Shown: positions 36,791 through 45,323, counted from the first letter of the stretch. The stretch is DNA of 64,000 bases from Gracilimonas sp. (GCF_040218225.1 NZ_JAVJQO010000004.1:62001-126000); one strand, 5' to 3'. The notes: generated by a model from the letters alone, not told the origin. Translations and numbers: made by a program.

Positions 36791-37774
36791 ATGAAGCACG
36801 TTTCTATTCTTATCCCAAAAGGGCATACCAGCATTGTTAATATTGGCGGGACTCACCAGATTTTAAATATGGTAAACGGCATGCTCCAGGAAAAAGGCAG
36901 ACCGCCCGTATTTGATGTTCATATGGTTGGGTTGGAGAAAGAGGTTAAACAAACAACCGGTCTTTTTGCGATAAGCCCGGATTGCCTGTTGGAAGATGTG
37001 CTCAAAACAGATCTCATTATCATACCTGCTATTCATGATGATTTAGAGAAGGCTCTGAAACGAAATAAAGCATTTATTCCCTGGATTGTAGATCAGTATA
37101 AAAATGGAGCTGAGGTAGTCAGTTTCTGCGTAGGTGCTTTCTTTCTGGCAAAAACCGGATTACTGGACGGCAAACAATGCGCTACCCACTGGATGCATGC
37201 TGCCAACCTCCGGAAACTATTCCCAAAAGTGAAGGTGGTTGATGAAAAAATTATGACAGAAGAAGATGGAATTTATACCAGTGGCGGGGCTTATGCTTTT
37301 CTGAATCTTGTGCTGCATTTAATCGAGAAATATGCCGGAAGGGAAGCGGCTATATTTTCGTCTAAAGCTTTTTCTATTGATATCGACCGAAACAGCCAAT
37401 CTCCCTTTATTATTTTTGAGGGACAAAAAGATCATACTGATGATAAAGTGAAAAAAGCGCAGAAATTCATTGAAGATCACTATGAAGAAATGATTCGTGT
37501 TGATGATCTCGCCGACCAATTTGCAATGAGTCGCCGAACACTGGAGCGCCGGTTTAAAAAAGCCACTTGCAACACTATCACCGAATATATACAGCGGGTA
37601 AAGGTAGAAGCCGCAAAGAAAAGCCTGGAATCGAGCCGAAAGAACGTGACAGAAGTGATGTATGATGTAGGCTATTCTGACACCAAATCATTCCGGGATT
37701 TATTTCGCCGAATCACCGGACTCACCCCCATCGAGTACCGCGATAAGTATAATCGGGATGCCGTAGCGGTTTAG
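36791..37774 (+). CDS. GlxA-type transcriptional regulator (DJ-1/PfpI + AraC)
   Basis: 327 residues. N-terminal class I glutamine-amidotransferase-like domain (PAIHDDLEKAL..., VSFCVGAFFLAKTGLLDGKQCATHW with the nucleophile-elbow Cys) about residues 1-190, C-terminal AraC HTH with KFIEDHYEEMIRVDDLADQFAMSRRTLERRFKKATCNTITEYIQRVKVEAAKKSLESS and SDTKSFRDLFRRITGLTPIEYR. Transcribed away from the DinB gene; might regulate neighbours. A bidirectional terminator follows 150 bp downstream. Confidence 0.92.
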   Translation: MKHVSILIPKGHTSIVNIGGTHQILNMVNGMLQEKGRPPVFDVHMVGLEKEVKQTTGLFAISPDCLLEDVLKTDLIIIPAIHDDLEKALKRNKAFIPWIVDQYKNGAEVVSFCVGAFFLAKTGLLDGKQCATHWMHAANLRKLFPKVKVVDEKIMTEEDGIYTSGGAYAFLNLVLHLIEKYAGREAAIFSSKAFSIDIDRNSQSPFIIFEGQKDHTDDKVKKAQKFIEDHYEEMIRVDDLADQFAMSRRTLERRFKKATCNTITEYIQRVKVEAAKKSLESSRKNVTEVMYDVGYSDTKSFRDLFRRITGLTPIEYRDKYNRDAVAV

Positions 37775-37921
37775 TTTTGCTGAACTACTTTTTGAGAGTC
37801 AGACGACTTCTTCGTTTGCAAAAACAGTAACCTGAGTACTTGCTTTGGATTCATGGTATTTCCAATAATCAACCCCATGATTTTCAGCTGGGCGATATCT
37901 GTCATAGAAAGTAGGTTAACT

Positions 37922-37957
37922 AAAAAAGTCCTGTACGGTTATACAGGACTTTTTTTA
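37922..37957. terminator. Bidirectional terminator between the GlxA-like gene and the lipoprotein gene
   Basis: Inverted repeat AGTCCTGTA / TACAGGACT with a 6-base loop, flanked by A5-6 and T7, so it works in both directions. Confidence 0.82.
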
Positions 37958-37978
37958 GAACCTCACAAGTAAAATTGA

Positions 37979-38947
37979 TCAGAAACTGTTAAGCATGGTT
38001 TCGGCATCGGTTCCAAAATCCATCAGCTCCAGTGAGGAAATCACTTCTTCACCTTCCATCGTTGATGATTTTACTACTCCGCCGGGAACTTCCTCCGAAG
38101 TTACTCTCCATAGTTTAAGTGAAATTTCGGGAGCTACGCCAAAGTCGATAAGATCGGTTGTAAATGTACCTTTGGGAACGTTCACCGAAACTCCGGTTTC
38201 AGCAACCGCACCTTCAATAGATTCCTTAGTTAGCTTTTGAGGCTGAGAATACCACCCTTCGGAAACAGGTTTTTCCTGTGGTTCAGAATCTCCCATTTTT
38301 TCGCGAAGCCGCACAATTTGCTGTCTTCCTTCCGAAAAAAGTACTTCTGCGATATAAACAGGCTCCTCTTCGTCTTTTTCAAACATCACGATTTGCCACC
38401 ACTGCTGTCCGTTTTCCAGTTCTTTGAGAAATCCTTTCTTCATAATGGTTCCAACTTCGCCTTCTCCATCTGATACCTGCCATTGGGTCCAGCCACCTTC
38501 CGTATAGTCTTCAACTTCCAGCTCATAACCATATCCTGTGAACAAGTAGTTGAACATCATGGGATACATATTCACATTCATATTGATCCCAAAATTCAGA
38601 GAAGCCATTTGCACCTCACCGGTCAGACGAGCTGTTACCGTATTCCCGTTATCAGTCGGCATGGTTACGATCATATTATTCGGCATGTAGTTATCAGCAT
38701 ATACCGAGATATTGTGAATCCCCAGCGAGCCAAACCTGATTTTTGCTTTTCCATTGGCACCGGTTGTAGTTTGCCGGCCGTTGGATGCTTCCACCTGTGC
38801 TCCCTGAATAGGATTACCCTCCTGATCCAGCACTTCTACCGTCACTGAATTGATGGGCACTTTGTTCAGCATTTCTGCCCCCGGCATCATACAGCCTGAA
38901 ATTACAAGCAATGATATCACGCTAAATATTCCCAAAACCCTTTTCAT
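37979..38947 (-). CDS. Lipoprotein with carboxypeptidase-regulatory-like domain
   Basis: 322 residues. Lipobox VISGC (Cys19). Residues about 35-110 read as a CarboxypepD_reg-like beta-sandwich (VTVEVLDQEGNPIQGAQVEASNGRQTTTGANGKAKIRF...). The rest is beta-rich without known motif: ELEVEDYTEGGWTQWQV... and a final Ser/Thr-rich tail. Role unknown; likely on the outer-membrane periplasmic face. Upstream 190 bp to secG region has no other gene. Confidence 0.75.
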   Translation of the reverse strand: MKRVLGIFSVISLLVISGCMMPGAEMLNKVPINSVTVEVLDQEGNPIQGAQVEASNGRQTTTGANGKAKIRFGSLGIHNISVYADNYMPNNMIVTMPTDNGNTVTARLTGEVQMASLNFGINMNVNMYPMMFNYLFTGYGYELEVEDYTEGGWTQWQVSDGEGEVGTIMKKGFLKELENGQQWWQIVMFEKDEEEPVYIAEVLFSEGRQQIVRLREKMGDSEPQEKPVSEGWYSQPQKLTKESIEGAVAETGVSVNVPKGTFTTDLIDFGVAPEISLKLWRVTSEEVPGGVVKSSTMEGEEVISSLELMDFGTDAETMLNSF

Positions 38948-39085
38948 TTTTATCTCCTTTAGTTAGTTATTTAAGGGATATGTTCATAATAAATTGCGAA
39001 AAAAATAAGAAAAAAGGACCACCCACAGTCTGAATTCATAAAAAATAGTTCAGCTTTCTCCCTGTAAAAACAATCACTATAAAAA

Positions 39086-39113
39086 AAGCCTCACCAACTA
39101 AATGATGAGGCTT
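39086..39113 (-). terminator. Rho-independent terminator after secG
   Basis: Read on the minus strand: AAGCCTCA, 12-base loop, TGAGGCTT, then a T run. It starts about 25 bp past the secG stop. Confidence 0.75.
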
Positions 39114-39137
39114 CAATATCTTAACCGAAATCAGCTG

Positions 39138-39509
39138 TTAATTATCGCCGTTTCCTTCGGTGTTATCCTGCTGCTGTTGCTGAGGAATAGCCGGAGCCGT
39201 TTGAGAAGGAGATTCAATAGGTGCATTTACACCCGGTCCGCCTTCCTGTAAAATACTCCGATCCACTTCTCCGCGATCAATCGCAAAGTTAGCCAGCACA
39301 CAAAGTGCTAAAAATAGAGCTGCAAGTATTGATGTCGACTTCGATAGCAAGTCAGCTGTTCTTCGGGCGCCAAGTCCGCCACCTCCACCGAGGCCGCCTC
39401 CGCCACCCATTCCGGAAATTCCTTGTCCCTGACCTGGCTGCAGTAAAACAACCACGATTAACAGGAAGCAAATAACAGCAATAACTCCTACAATTATATT
39501 ATAAAGCAT
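39138..39509 (-). CDS. secG: Preprotein translocase subunit SecG
   Basis: 123 residues. Two hydrophobic helices: NIIVGVIAVICFLLIVVVLLQPGQGQG, then a Gly-rich loop GGGGGLGGGGGLGARRTADLLSKSTSILAALFLALCVLANF. The LLQPG-x-G and the TA-DLLSKST pattern are characteristic of SecG. C-terminal Gln-rich tail. Component of SecYEG, matching the secA end at the start of the window. Confidence 0.93.
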   Translation of the reverse strand: MLYNIIVGVIAVICFLLIVVVLLQPGQGQGISGMGGGGGLGGGGGLGARRTADLLSKSTSILAALFLALCVLANFAIDRGEVDRSILQEGGPGVNAPIESPSQTAPAIPQQQQQDNTEGNGDN

Positions 39510-39604
39510 GTAATTAGATTCTTATCTTTTTGAAGAGTGCAAAGATATCCATTTTTACATACTATCCCAAGCACGGAGATACCAAAAATAATTAAATAAC
39601 GAGG

Positions 39605-40525
39605 ATGCAAGAGTTCACAGACCAAATCGCCGAATTTATCGCAAGCTCACCAAGTCTTACCGTTCAGATTGTAGAAACGGTTGCCATCATCCTCATCCTT
39701 TGGGTTATCCGGTTAATAACGGTTCGTGTTATTCAGCGCAATGTAGAGAACAAAAAGAGTGTTTATAAGTGGCGCAAGAATATCACGTACATCGCTTTCT
39801 TTATTGGCCTTTTGATTGTAGGTCAGATTTGGTTTGATGCTCTCGGCTCCCTTGGCACGTTCCTGGGGCTGTTATCTGCGGGTATCGCTATTGCCCTGAA
39901 AGACCCGGTAACCGATATCGCCGCCTGGATGTTCTTAATCTGGAGAAAGCCTTTCGATATCGGCGATCGCATTCAGGTCGGGTCATCAAAAGGTGATGTA
40001 ATCGATATCCGGGTGTTCAAATTCACCATACTGGAAATAGGAAATTGGGTAGATGCTGACCAAAGTACCGGCCGGGTCATTCATATTCCCAACCACAAAG
40101 TATTCACTGAAGACCTTGCTAACTACACCAGCGACTTCGAGTTCATCTGGAATGAGATGGGCGTGCTCGTAACCTTTGAGAGTGATTGGAAGAAAGCCAA
40201 GAAGATTTTGGAAGAAGTAGTTGATGAAAACATGCAGGAATTTGTGGAACAGGCACGGGAGGAAGTCAAAAAAGCCGAAAAATCCTATCTCATTCAGTAT
40301 CGATACCTGACCCCTATTGTTTATACCAGCGTAAAAGACAGCGGAATCAACCTTTCCATTCGCTACTTATCGGACCCCAGAAAAAGAAGGGGTATTTCAC
40401 AGGCTATTTGGGAATCTGTGCTGGATCGATTTGCAGAACACGACGATATCGACTTCGCCTACCCAACCATCCGCTACTACGACAACTCCACCGAAGGGAA
40501 GCCCGGAACTACTCCAGATAGCTAA
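39605..40525 (+). CDS. MscS-family mechanosensitive ion channel
   Basis: 306 residues. Two-to-three membrane helices (TVQIVETVAIILILWVIRL and ITYIAFFIGLLIVGQIWF), then LGTFLGLLSAGIAIALKDPVTDIAAWMFLIWRKPFDIGDRI, the conserved TM3/beta-domain junction of small MscS-like channels, a cytoplasmic beta/alpha domain and a polar tail. Releases solutes on osmotic downshift. Its ATG has a GAGG upstream; divergent from secG, 95 bp between starts. Confidence 0.9.
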   Translation: MQEFTDQIAEFIASSPSLTVQIVETVAIILILWVIRLITVRVIQRNVENKKSVYKWRKNITYIAFFIGLLIVGQIWFDALGSLGTFLGLLSAGIAIALKDPVTDIAAWMFLIWRKPFDIGDRIQVGSSKGDVIDIRVFKFTILEIGNWVDADQSTGRVIHIPNHKVFTEDLANYTSDFEFIWNEMGVLVTFESDWKKAKKILEEVVDENMQEFVEQAREEVKKAEKSYLIQYRYLTPIVYTSVKDSGINLSIRYLSDPRKRRGISQAIWESVLDRFAEHDDIDFAYPTIRYYDNSTEGKPGTTPDS

Positions 40526-40528
40526 ACA

Positions 40529-40619
40529 TGTCATTCCTGCGAAAGCAGGAATCTGGATGAAATTTTAAGTCAGTTTCTATATAAATATCCAGATCTCGAG
40601 CATACGCCGCGAGATGACA
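40529..40619. repeat. REP-like double-hairpin element
   Basis: Two palindromes: ATTCCTGC-GAAA-GCAGGAAT (40533-40552) and ATCTCG ... CGAGAT (40593-40615), with terminal inverted TGTCAT/ATGACA ends. Convergent genes on both sides have stop codons at 40525 and 40641, so it may terminate transcription. A different family from the 45-49 kb units. Confidence 0.8.
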
Positions 40620-40640
40620 GTTTTTAACATTTTTAATTCT

Positions 40641-41324
40641 TCAGTCGTCATCAGCACCATCATAGTTGCGGAGTTTTGGGATTGGCTGCACCAGCTCTTT
40701 GGAGTTATTAGAAGGGTCATTCACTAATTCAGGTACTCTGAAAACCGACATATCCGGCAGCAAGTGATTTCCTGAAAACCCTTTTTCCAGCATTTCGGGA
40801 GCATCTCCGTTTAACCAACGGCCGTAGTCCTTTTCATCCAATATAACCGGCATCCGGTCATCCAATGGCTCAACCAGAGCATTCGCCGGCATAGTAATAA
40901 CAGCATATGAATGAACCTTCCTTCCGTTTTTATTTTCAAATGAAGAGTAGATTCCAGCAAGACCTGTAACATCGGTAGTCAATACTCTTAAAAAAAATGG
41001 CAGCGGATCTTCCACCGTCTCTTTCCATTTATAAAACCCTGAAACCGGAATGATACATGGGGAATTTTCCACGAGTTTGTCCAGGTTTTCTTTTTCAGCA
41101 ATCTCTTCCTGAGGTACTTCGAAAAATTCTTCATCAGTATTTTTTTGCTGAAGTCCCCATTCCGAACTTACCACTGTCCGACTCTCACCATCTTTGATAA
41201 TGATAGGCATCGTAGTGCCGGGTATCACATTATAATTAGGATTAAAGAGGCTTTCAGCATCGGTATTGGCATCAAATGCTTCCTCAATGATAAATTTATC
41301 GGCTTCTAAAACATATCGTTTCAT
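40641..41324 (-). CDS. SRAP-fold (YedK/HMCES-like) protein lacking catalytic residues
   Basis: 227 residues. Recognisable SRAP blocks: YNVIPGTTMPII (canonical YNVxPG) and SEWGLQ, CIIPVSGFYKWKET, LAGIYSSFENKNG, AVITMPANALVEP and DDRMPVILDEKDYGRWL. In active SRAP proteins residue 2 is Cys (crosslinks to abasic DNA), the Glu in GFYEWK and the His in IHxRMPVIL are catalytic. Here residue 2 is Lys, residue 99 is Lys, and the His position (155) is Asp. The NARxET DNA-binding motif also looks missing. No in-frame Met-Cys start exists upstream (stop 24 bp before). Probably a pseudoenzyme. Confidence 0.8.
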   Translation of the reverse strand: MKRYVLEADKFIIEEAFDANTDAESLFNPNYNVIPGTTMPIIIKDGESRTVVSSEWGLQQKNTDEEFFEVPQEEIAEKENLDKLVENSPCIIPVSGFYKWKETVEDPLPFFLRVLTTDVTGLAGIYSSFENKNGRKVHSYAVITMPANALVEPLDDRMPVILDEKDYGRWLNGDAPEMLEKGFSGNHLLPDMSVFRVPELVNDPSNNSKELVQPIPKLRNYDGADDD

Positions 41325-41389
41325 AAATCTATTATTTAGCTTGATTTATAGGGATAACGAAAAAAGTCTGAGGTATTGTTCATTTTTTT

Positions 41390-41426
41390 AACGCAGAGAC
41401 GCAAAGGTTTCGCAGAGAGCACTGAG
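41390..41426. repeat. Left GCAGAG-rich flank of the GxxExxY gene
   Basis: ACGCAGAGACGCAAAGG, then TTCGCAGAGAGCACTGAG. Inverted relative to the right flank at 41850-41922 (which reads GCAGAG on its minus strand). Confidence 0.7.
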
Positions 41427-41454
41427 CCTTCTATGTTGACTCTTTCAGGAATAA

Positions 41455-41848
41455 ATGCTTAAATCAGGAATGATAGAAAATGAATTATCAAAAATAATAA
41501 TAGGAACTTGTATTGAAATTCATCGGGAGCTTGGGCCCGGGCTTTTGGAATCAGTTTATGAAGAGGTTTTGTTTTCTGAATTAAGTGAGAAGGGATTGCA
41601 TGTTCAACGTCAGGTTTCAGTTCCGCTATTATATAAAGAGATACACTTTGAAACTGCTTACAGATTAGACCTGCTCGTAAATAACCGGGTTATCATGGAA
41701 ATTAAGGCTGCAGAAAGCTTAGCTCCGGTCCATTATTCACAATTACTCACTTATTTAAAACTATCGAATAAAAAAACTGGGCTTGCTCATAAACTTCAAT
41801 GTGAAGCTCTTAAAGGAAGGTATCCATCGAGTGGTAAACAAACTATAA
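41455..41848 (+). pseudogene. GxxExxY-family gene, frameshifted in an A7 run
   Basis: Seen: IIIGTCIEIHRELGPGLLESVYEEVLF (the GxxExxY motif, GLLESVY), LLYKEIHFETAYRLDLLVNNRVIMEIKAAESLAPVHYSQLLTYLKL. Codons to 41775 are normal; after the AAAAAAA run (41770-41776) the frame leaves the family. With one A fewer, translation continues KKLGLLINFNVKLLKEGIHRV... to a stop at 41846-41848, the complete family C terminus. So the gene is either broken by slippage, a sequencing error, or phase-variable. As read it fuses with the next ORF. Confidence 0.8.
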
Positions 41849-41849
41849 A

Positions 41850-41922
41850 CTCTGCGAGCTTTGCGATACCTCCGCGTTCTTTGCGATCTCCTTTGAGAGT
41901 CTCTCCGCGCCCTCTGCGTTTA
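41850..41922. repeat. Right GCAGAG-type repeat flank of the GxxExxY gene
   Basis: Five TCTGCG/TTTGCG/CCGCG-type units (CTCTGCGAGCTTTGCG, CCGCGTTCTTTGCG, CTCCGCGCCCTCTGCG). Reverse complement of the same unit type as the left flank; the pair brackets the GxxExxY gene. Confidence 0.7.
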
Positions 41923-41973
41923 ATACACACTTTTTTTATTACCTTCCTCCAAAACATACATCAACCATTGCCC

Positions 41974-42924
41974 ATGCAAAATCCATTTTTTAATTCGGAA
42001 GAAAACAGGCTTCGGTCTTTATTTCGGGTACTCCTGTTCATCTTCTTATTTGTTTTTATGATGGTAATTCCATCCCTGATCCCCTACACGGCTCTGGATT
42101 ACATAGGCAGATCCGTACTCACCCTTGGGCTGTTCTACATCATGTTCCGCTATGTTGATGGACGTTCCTGGACTTTTTCAGGCTTAATTATTGACAGAAC
42201 ATGGCTCAAAGAGTGCGTAGCCGGAATAGTAATTGCTGGTGGCGTGATGGGGCTAATTTTCTTCACCGAATGGCAAACGGACGGACTGGAAATAACCGGC
42301 TTTAGCTGGGACCGCAGCGGAGAAACATTTTGGCTGATTTCCCTGCTTGTCTTTTTTGTACAAATGGCTTCCGTAGGTTTTTATGAGGAAGTAATGGCCC
42401 GGGGATATTTGTTGCCAAATATTACAGAGGGATTCACACTGGGCAGTATCACTCCTCAAAAAGTCGCCATCATAGCCATTGTCATTAGTTCAGCTATTTT
42501 TGGGCTTGGTCATGCCGGAAACCCCAATGCAAACATAACCGCAGTTGTGAACATCGTTTTGGCTGGGGTGATGCTGGCCGTGCCCTTCATTATTACTGGT
42601 CGTTTAGCGTTCTCCATTGGCATTCACTTTTCATGGAATTTTTTCCAGGGCGGAATATTCGGCTTTCGGGTAAGCGGCACAGAAGTGCGGAACTCACTGG
42701 TTCAGATTCAGCAGGGCGGGCCAGATTGGTGGACGGGGGGCTCCTTCGGTCCCGAAGCCGGGCTGATTGGAGTGTTGGGCATCCTCTTAATTTTGGGCTT
42801 AACGCTGTTTTACCTGAAACAAACAGGCGTTAAAATGACCTATGCAGAATTATTTTCGAACACCTTTACAGAACAAAAGAGAATGAAAGAAATAGCCGAA
42901 GATTCTAATTTGGAACCGAAGTAA
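41974..42924 (+). CDS. CPBP-family intramembrane metalloprotease (CAAX protease-like)
   Basis: 316 residues from ATG 41974 (MQNPFFNSEENRLRSLFRVLLF). Multiple membrane helices. CPBP/Abi motifs: FYEEVMARGYLL (EExxxR), FGLGHAGNP (FxxxH) and HFSWNFFQGG (HxxxN). Proteolysis of membrane-bound proteins, unknown target. The upstream frame is open through the GxxExxY remnant, but ATG 41974 is the proper start. Confidence 0.87.
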   Translation: MQNPFFNSEENRLRSLFRVLLFIFLFVFMMVIPSLIPYTALDYIGRSVLTLGLFYIMFRYVDGRSWTFSGLIIDRTWLKECVAGIVIAGGVMGLIFFTEWQTDGLEITGFSWDRSGETFWLISLLVFFVQMASVGFYEEVMARGYLLPNITEGFTLGSITPQKVAIIAIVISSAIFGLGHAGNPNANITAVVNIVLAGVMLAVPFIITGRLAFSIGIHFSWNFFQGGIFGFRVSGTEVRNSLVQIQQGGPDWWTGGSFGPEAGLIGVLGILLILGLTLFYLKQTGVKMTYAELFSNTFTEQKRMKEIAEDSNLEPK

Positions 42925-43657
42925 GTCCCTTTAGATTAGAATTTACCCCTTAGGCAATACAACCTTATCCTTCCAAACAAAATGACGCAACGCGGCATCG
43001 CCCCGCTCTCGGGGCGAAGAAAATGTGCGAACAAGCCTTGTCATCCCGAAGGAAAGAGCGTAGCGAATGACTGAGGGATCTCTATGATTCGCGAATGATC
43101 GAAAGACCGAACGACCGATTTGCGATTTGGTTTTCTACGACCATAACCACGATCACCCACCATAAAGGGTTGAAACCCATTCGCTTGTGTAAAGGAACAC
43201 AATATACCCTCATCACATGTCATCCCGGGCCTGCCTTTGCCGCAGGCAGGCGAAGTGCATACGAAGATCCGGGATTTCCCTTGCACGGCGACCAAGTAAC
43301 CAAGGAGTCCTCTTTCCCTGCGGTGGTTGCCCCACACAAAACCTTAATGCTGGCGCGCCGGAGGGAAAGAGACAGAGATAGGGTCCGACAGCTAAGGATA
43401 ACATTGCCTATTCAGCACATTTCGTTCACTCCACTACTGCTTTCAACGTGAAATGAGCAATGCGAATAACTAAGGGATCTCTATGATTTGCGAAGATTTC
43501 AACATTCAGTGTTGAATGTTCTTTAATCAATGTTCTAAGCCAATGTTCAAAATCTCTGAGCTTCATGTACATTTTTTGTATATTGGAAAGTCTTTTAGTT
43601 AAAGACATGATCTTTGAAAATTGAACTATAACGCCAAAATTGAAAGAGGTGTAACCA
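42925..43657. repeat. Intergenic repeat-rich stretch without genes
   Basis: Holds a CGCCCCG-CTCT-CGGGGCG hairpin (42999-43016), a copy of the common 42-bp stem-loop element (43040-43082), a 115-bp segment (43085-43200) matching 47871-47986, a hairpin around CCTGCC...GGCAGG (43222-43250), and a TGTTC/GAACA tract (43500-43555). The many antisense ORFs here are repeat translations. No promoter called. Confidence 0.75.
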
Positions 43658-45292
43658 TTGTCTTTTGAAGAATTTGGCCTTAGCCCCGAACTATTGAGTG
43701 GGCTGGCCGACGTACGAATTGAAAAACCCACACCTCTCCAAACTGAAGTTATTCCACCGGCACTACAAGGCAGACATATGCTTGTAAAACATGAAGCCGG
43801 TGATGACGGTGTATTTTTGATACCTGCTTTGCAAAAGCTGACAAGCAACGGAGAGGTTTCTGGCATACGAGTTTTAATACTAACACCATCTATTGAGCGA
43901 GTTAAGGAAATAGACGAAACGGTTTGGGCCATGGGCTACCATGCTCAAATTAGTAGCGCAGCACTTTCCATGAAAGGAATTCGCACTGCTCAGGAAGAAG
44001 CAATAAAAGATGGAGCACCGGTTGTGGTAGCTAACCCCGGCCGGCTGATTGAAATACTGGATAAAAATAAGCTTAAGCTTCCCAAAGTGGATCTCGTCAT
44101 TATTGATGAAGCCCACGGCATGGAAAACTATAACCTGGTGAGCCGGGTGAAGGACATCATGCAGCTAACGGAGGGCGAACCACAGACCCTTATTTTTTCC
44201 AAATCCAATAACAAAGCTACCCAACAGCTTACTTCAGCCCTGCTGAAAGATCCCGTTGTGCACGGCTTTGATGCCTCTAATGTTGAGGATGCAAAACCCG
44301 AGGCTTCTTCCGACCAAAAAGCTGATGACAAAGAAGAAGAATCTGAAAAAGAGAATTCAACTTCAGAGCAGAAACAGGAAGATTTCGAGCTGAATCAGGA
44401 AGAAGTGAACCGCAAGCTTGCCGAAGCCAGTGTAAGTGTAGTGCTCAACCCGGAAGAAAATAAAGAGGAAGAAGAGAAACAGGATAAAAAAGAAGCCAAA
44501 GCTGAAGCTGAAGCTCAGAATGAAGAAGAGCCTGCTGTTCCTGAAGACCTGACCCAGGCGTATATTTACGTTCCTCCCAGAGCAAAAATATCAACTCTGC
44601 TGGCCCATCTTGAAGATACACTGACCGACAAGATCGTGGTTTTTGCTGCTTCCAAGCGCACCACCGACCGCCTGTTCCGCATTATCCGCAAGAAAGGATG
44701 GGGTGTGGTTAGCATCAACGAAGGACTGAAGCAGGAATATTATGACGAACGCTTTGGTAAGTTTACTTCCGGCGACATGAAGATTCTGCTGGTTGGCGGA
44801 CTTTCAGCCACTGAAGTAGAACTCAATGAAGTGAAGCAGGTCATTAATTATGACGTGCCGAACGAAGTGGAAGAGTATAAGTATCGCGCGGAGCTGGTTG
44901 GAAATGGAAAAGCCGCCCGAATGGTGTCGCTGGTATCCAAAATGGATAAAGACGACATCGACGAAATTGTGAAGAAAGTAGGTTACGCGCCCACTGAAAT
45001 CCCGCTTCCTGAAGAAGTGAAGGAGAAAAAAGGCCGTGGTAAAAAGTCTGACAAATCTGATAAAAAAGACAAAAGCTCGAAGAAAAAGAGCAAGAGTAAT
45101 AACAATAAAAAGAACGACGACCGCGACCGAAAGCGCCGCCAAAAGCCGAAAGAGAAGCAATCCTCCAACGGTCTGCCACGACCAAGTTATGACGGGCTTT
45201 CCGGTGGAAAAGAAGGCGATAAAAACGGCAAACGACCAAACCCGGGCAAATCTGACGGAGCCTTCGGCTGGATTAAGAAGCTGTTTGATTAA
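43658..45292 (+). CDS. DEAD-box helicase-like protein without a P-loop
   Basis: 544 residues. Domain 1 (about 1-205) keeps the Q motif (KPTPLQTEVIPPAL), a motif-Ib-like NPGRL and DEAH at 150-153, but the Walker A lysine motif (AxTGxGKT) is replaced by KHEAGDDG at 44-51. Motif III (SAT) is SKS. An acidic low-complexity insert (about 207-295) precedes domain 2 (296-430), which has KIVVFAASKRTTD and VINYDVPNEVEEY, but motif VI (HRxGRxGR) is YRAELVGNG. C-terminal Lys-rich tail from 456. TTG start with AGAGGTG upstream. Likely RNA-binding pseudohelicase. Confidence 0.85.
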   Translation: MSFEEFGLSPELLSGLADVRIEKPTPLQTEVIPPALQGRHMLVKHEAGDDGVFLIPALQKLTSNGEVSGIRVLILTPSIERVKEIDETVWAMGYHAQISSAALSMKGIRTAQEEAIKDGAPVVVANPGRLIEILDKNKLKLPKVDLVIIDEAHGMENYNLVSRVKDIMQLTEGEPQTLIFSKSNNKATQQLTSALLKDPVVHGFDASNVEDAKPEASSDQKADDKEEESEKENSTSEQKQEDFELNQEEVNRKLAEASVSVVLNPEENKEEEEKQDKKEAKAEAEAQNEEEPAVPEDLTQAYIYVPPRAKISTLLAHLEDTLTDKIVVFAASKRTTDRLFRIIRKKGWGVVSINEGLKQEYYDERFGKFTSGDMKILLVGGLSATEVELNEVKQVINYDVPNEVEEYKYRAELVGNGKAARMVSLVSKMDKDDIDEIVKKVGYAPTEIPLPEEVKEKKGRGKKSDKSDKKDKSSKKKSKSNNNKKNDDRDRKRRQKPKEKQSSNGLPRPSYDGLSGGKEGDKNGKRPNPGKSDGAFGWIKKLFD

Positions 45293-45323
45293 TTAAGCTT
45301 CTTCCGTTTATCTAAACTCATTT

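Noticed and set aside
37771-37905. 44-codon minus-strand ORF with a hydrophobic centre, after the GlxA-like gene
   Set aside because: No ribosome site, overlaps the GlxA-like stop, and no family pattern; it may be chance.
41455-42924. A 489-residue fusion of GxxExxY and CPBP protease
   Set aside because: Explained by one extra A in an A7 run; the linking stretch is intergenic repeat and the CPBP family start is at 41974.
43041-43451. Several ORFs on both strands in the repeat zone (also in 47732-48053, 48942-49172, 54120-54615, 55807-56031)
   Set aside because: They translate repeat elements; similar peptides recur at each repeat copy and no protein family fits.
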